64,000 bases of DNA, from contig OX424570.1 in the NCBI GenBank assembly GCA_949152475.1, forward strand, positions 20,704,694 to 20,768,693, in the 5' to 3' direction. This stretch comes from Terebella lapidaria. Taxonomy: Eukaryota; Annelida; Polychaeta; Terebellida; Terebellidae. The notes beneath the pieces were generated by a model, which saw only the letters and a program-made list of their open reading frames with translations, did not search any database and was not told the DNA's origin. Below, in pieces: positions 60,860-64,000 of this stretch (the stretch's first letter is position 1; each line of letters opens with the position of its first letter). The position numbers and the translations under genes are program-made.

Positions 60860-61500
60860 TCGTCCAGGGGCAAAACACGATTCCTGGAATCGTTCAGGGG
60901 CCATTTATAAAGTGTGTTTGCGTCAGGTGACAAGGTAAAATTACAATTTTCATTCTCTTTTTCGTTCTCTACATGTCAATTCATGTTGAACCAATTAACA
61001 GAGAGGGGAAGTATGTCCACCTCTGTACTGGGTACTACAATGGTCATTTTTTTATTACAAAGAAGCAGATGTGAAATTCGTAAACAACGGTTGTGTTGAA
61101 ATGTAAGTATGAATCTCTTACCACCAATACTCATTTTTAATATTAGTTATTTGGCTACATTGTTTCATCATGTGCAATTGATCAAGAATATAGCATTGAA
61201 CTGCTGTCAAAAGCTTTATTATTAGCACAACGTGCTTAGTTTCACTTATTTTATTTATTTTTCATCCAGGGGCAAGACACAGTTTCCTAGAATCGTTCCG
61301 CGGCCATCGATGCAGTGTCCACGTCATGTTGACAGGGCAAATTATATAAAGACGTGACCACATTGCATATGTTTTTTTCCATCTTCATGTCAACGTACTT
61401 TGAACCAGTTTTTAGAGAGGATGGATTTCCAGCTTTTATCATATTACTCCAACCAATGATTTTTTTATTACCAATATGAACTTGCTAACAATTAAGTAGT
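60860..61500 (+). repeat. Two diverged copies of a ~250-bp repeat
   Basis: Units near 60860-61130 and 61255-61500 share, in order, a catccaggggcaa-like block, a tggaatcgtt-like block, a gtcatgttgacagggcaaa-like block, a tgaaccaatt-like block followed by agagaggg, and a run of T ending in attac. A third copy lies at 63065-63310. Confidence 0.65.
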
Positions 61501-64000
61501 TACAAATAAAAGACTCCATAAGATTGATATAAGATCCGACTTACATTTTACGCCTCGTTCGAGAGAAAGCATTCATGCATACCGAAATCAGAGTTATGGT
61601 CACCATGCTGGTCAGTATTGATCAATTTTCATGAAAATTGGTTGAAATTAGTCATGCTTGATCAATTCTTGCACATTGGAATATCCGTATATGGCAAGTC
61701 GGGTCTACATACAGAAAGATACGACTAATTTGTAGATTGTATTCGATTTAATTATAGCACAAACAAGCTTTGAAACCAAGTACCTATGAACACTGAGCAG
61801 GCGATTGTGATTTGGAATTAGTATAAATCACATTTTCTGGGTGATATATGATTAATATCAAATGAAGGTAAACGGAGGATTCGTTTTGGAGAACGCGAAT
61901 TTTATTGATTCATTTGAAAAATTCCTTGCGAGTTGAAATAGAGAATCGAGGTCTAATCCGTCTAATAAATAAAACATAGGAGGATATCAACTCAATAGAT
62001 CTGACAATCGAAAATGAGGAATATAGTATATTATATTTATTATATGTTTATTATATATTAAATAATAATTGTAAAATATATTATGAATGTCAGATATTGG
62101 GCATTTACAATGGCTTCAGAAGAGAAAAAGGAGCATTTCCTGTCTGATCTATTATTCATTGATATGGAATAGAGATTTCGAGATTCTGTCATCTCCCAGT
62201 GTAGGATTTTATAGCTTATTGCTACCCCACTGTGTCCCTGGTTCTGGTGTATTAGATATTGGCAAAATATTCTGGGGGCACCACAATGTTACAGACGGGA
62301 GATATACTACTGAAAATGGTGAGATAAGATTTTGCCTGAATGCAGTATTGGATATTCATAACAACCGAGATCACTATTAAATCTTTTTTGTCTGGCTCTA
62401 ATTCTTTAGTCCGCTGAGCTAGATGAACTTCATCAAATTTGTGGATATATTCCTATTTTCTCAGTGGTCCACTGACGTAGCATAACACCCATTCTTTCGT
62501 GTCTTACATGGAAGAGGACACCACTTTGATTTGAATGACGCCGGTGATTGTCACAAGTAATTTTAGGAGCAACAAATTCAGACGCCTGTATGGCATACCG
62601 CTGCTTCGGCTATGACGTCACAACAGCTATAATTCCCTTTGAAGTATTACATTGAGTTATCTCCGGACATCTCTTCTATAACTTGACAGTAAGTGGTCAA
62701 ATTCTATTGATTGCATACGACAAATTCCGAACACCTGGCATTTCAGAAAATTGGAAAAATGCCTGCAATTACATGTAGGCTTTTAGCAAAGCTTCAAGTT
62801 CACATTAGTATTGTACAGAAGTATTTGTCTGACATGAGTACAAACAAAATTCATATTATTGTAGCAGATGCAAAAATGTGGCTTTCGATGATTTCAGTCT
62901 CAGTATTAGGCCTCTTCAGAGTTTATTTTTAATGGAACAAAACCCGATCAAATATATATATGAAAACTCGCTTATACAATGTCAAAACTCGCGTATACAA
63001 TCAAATTGAAAGAAGATAATCGCCCTATGTCATTGTTTTTTCATATTGTTGGAAAAAGAGCATTGGACTAGACATGTCATTTTCATCCGGGGATAACATA
63101 TAATTCCAGGAATCGTCATGAGGCGTTTGGTACATTGTGTTCATGTCTTGTTGATAGGGCAGATTATCTGCACGAGACCGCGCAAGATATTCCTTTCCCC
63201 CATATTGATATAATTTGGACCAATTTTCAGAGAATAGAAAAAAGATGTCCAGCCCCGTTCTCAGTGTCTCTCCAGCCAATGTCCTTTGTATTTTGTTACG
63301 GAGGACCTTTGTATTTGCAAGAACGACTTGGTCAAGTTTGATGATGGAAATTATGGCATTTTTATGCCAGAATCTTCCAATGACATTTCTGCTACAATAC
63401 TGACTTTTTTCAAATTTAAACAAAGTCTAATTCAGACATGTCATATCTAGGATAAATAATACATCTGATACACATTAAAAATTCGTTTTTTTGCAATGGT
63501 TTTCAGAGGTGATTAACATGATATGATATGAGTGAGCGGATATACTTGTATCTTGTCAAAGAGCAATTCCCACAAAATCATTTAACTGAATCAAATAAAT
63601 TTATTTCCAGTAGTAGGAGTTACACATACATGTTTACAAATTACGATGAGAGGCTATTGCGAATGGTATTCGTCTAAAAGCTTATGATAGTGTAATGCAA
63701 GTAGTAATATCATCGACCTGGATTTTTTAATAACAAAAATAGTCTAAGAATGGCAATTTACCATGACTCCAATCGTCCACAATAGTGGGTTTTATGGCAT
63801 ACTCAATGCTTCCCCAGTGTGCTCCTGGTAGTGGTGATCGTCGGCAATGAACCCTGGGAGTATTGGGTTAGAAATGAGACATTTATTCATGTAAATGGTG
63901 ATAGGATCTCACAACAACGCTTCAATGACGGTTCATAACAACAATCGTGATAACAATAAATCAATGTTTTTTGTCGGATTCTACTGCATTTTGGTTTCTG
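61501..64000. other. Non-coding sequence, repeat copies only
   Basis: Contains the third copy of the 60860 repeat (63065-63310) and two diverged copies of another block around 62190-62260 and 63780-63850 (ggttttatggcatact / ccccagtgtg...cctggt). Open frames at 62087-62380 (plus) and 63423-63025 (minus) overlap these repeats and have no recognisable domain, so I do not call them. Confidence 0.45.

Noticed and set aside
63025-63423. 132-codon minus-strand ORF
   Set aside because: Overlaps the third copy of the 60860 repeat; the frame is not kept in the other copies and no domain is seen.

Overview
The window is eukaryotic and almost entirely non-coding. It is AT-rich, has canonical GT-AG splicing, and carries animal-type mobile elements: tRNA-derived SINEs, BEL/Pao, Penelope-like, PIF/Harbinger and pearl/HINE-like (non-autonomous Helentron) elements. 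Together with an invertebrate-looking vasopressin/oxytocin-type receptor, this points to a marine invertebrate such as a mollusc, brachiopod or other lophotrochozoan, an ambulacrarian or a lancelet. I cannot narrow it further from sequence alone.

The only gene I can support as intact is a two-exon GPCR at 11824-13932 (398 aa). It belongs to the vasopressin/oxytocin/conopressin receptor family and has the family's conserved intron between TM6 and TM7. The 11.8 kb upstream of it holds old repeats, a pearl/HINE-like element with about 130-bp tandem core repeats (7080-8051) and a short fold-back at 9462-9598.

From the receptor's last exon onward the window is a layered duplication. Segment A (13888-29299) is repeated as segment B (30226-48808). 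The left breakpoint lies inside the receptor's terminal exon, so B starts with a copy of the last 15 codons. Segment C (48809-57012) repeats the right-hand part again (A 25066-29299), and a further stretch at 58185-59000 matches A near 24200-24960. Underneath is an older array in which the same short landmarks recur in roughly the same order every few kilobases. Identity between A and B is mosaic: near-identical over about 16.8-22.3 kb, clearly diverged on both sides.

Because the copies can be aligned by eye, several insertions have natural empty sites: a SINE in A; a 2.58-kb element with long inverted repeats in B, itself carrying a second HINE; a 2.64-kb PIF/Harbinger element in B holding a broken Penelope-like reverse transcriptase; and in C a second SINE, a 1.5-kb unclassified insertion with a duplicated ORF, a Penelope-like tail fragment and a GIY-YIG fragment beside a long (AT)n tract. 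A BEL/Pao remnant sits exactly at the A/B junction. A GC-richer island at 57120-58170 with overlapping ORFs is unexplained.

All alignments were made by eye; percentages are rough and boundaries may be off by a few to tens of bases.
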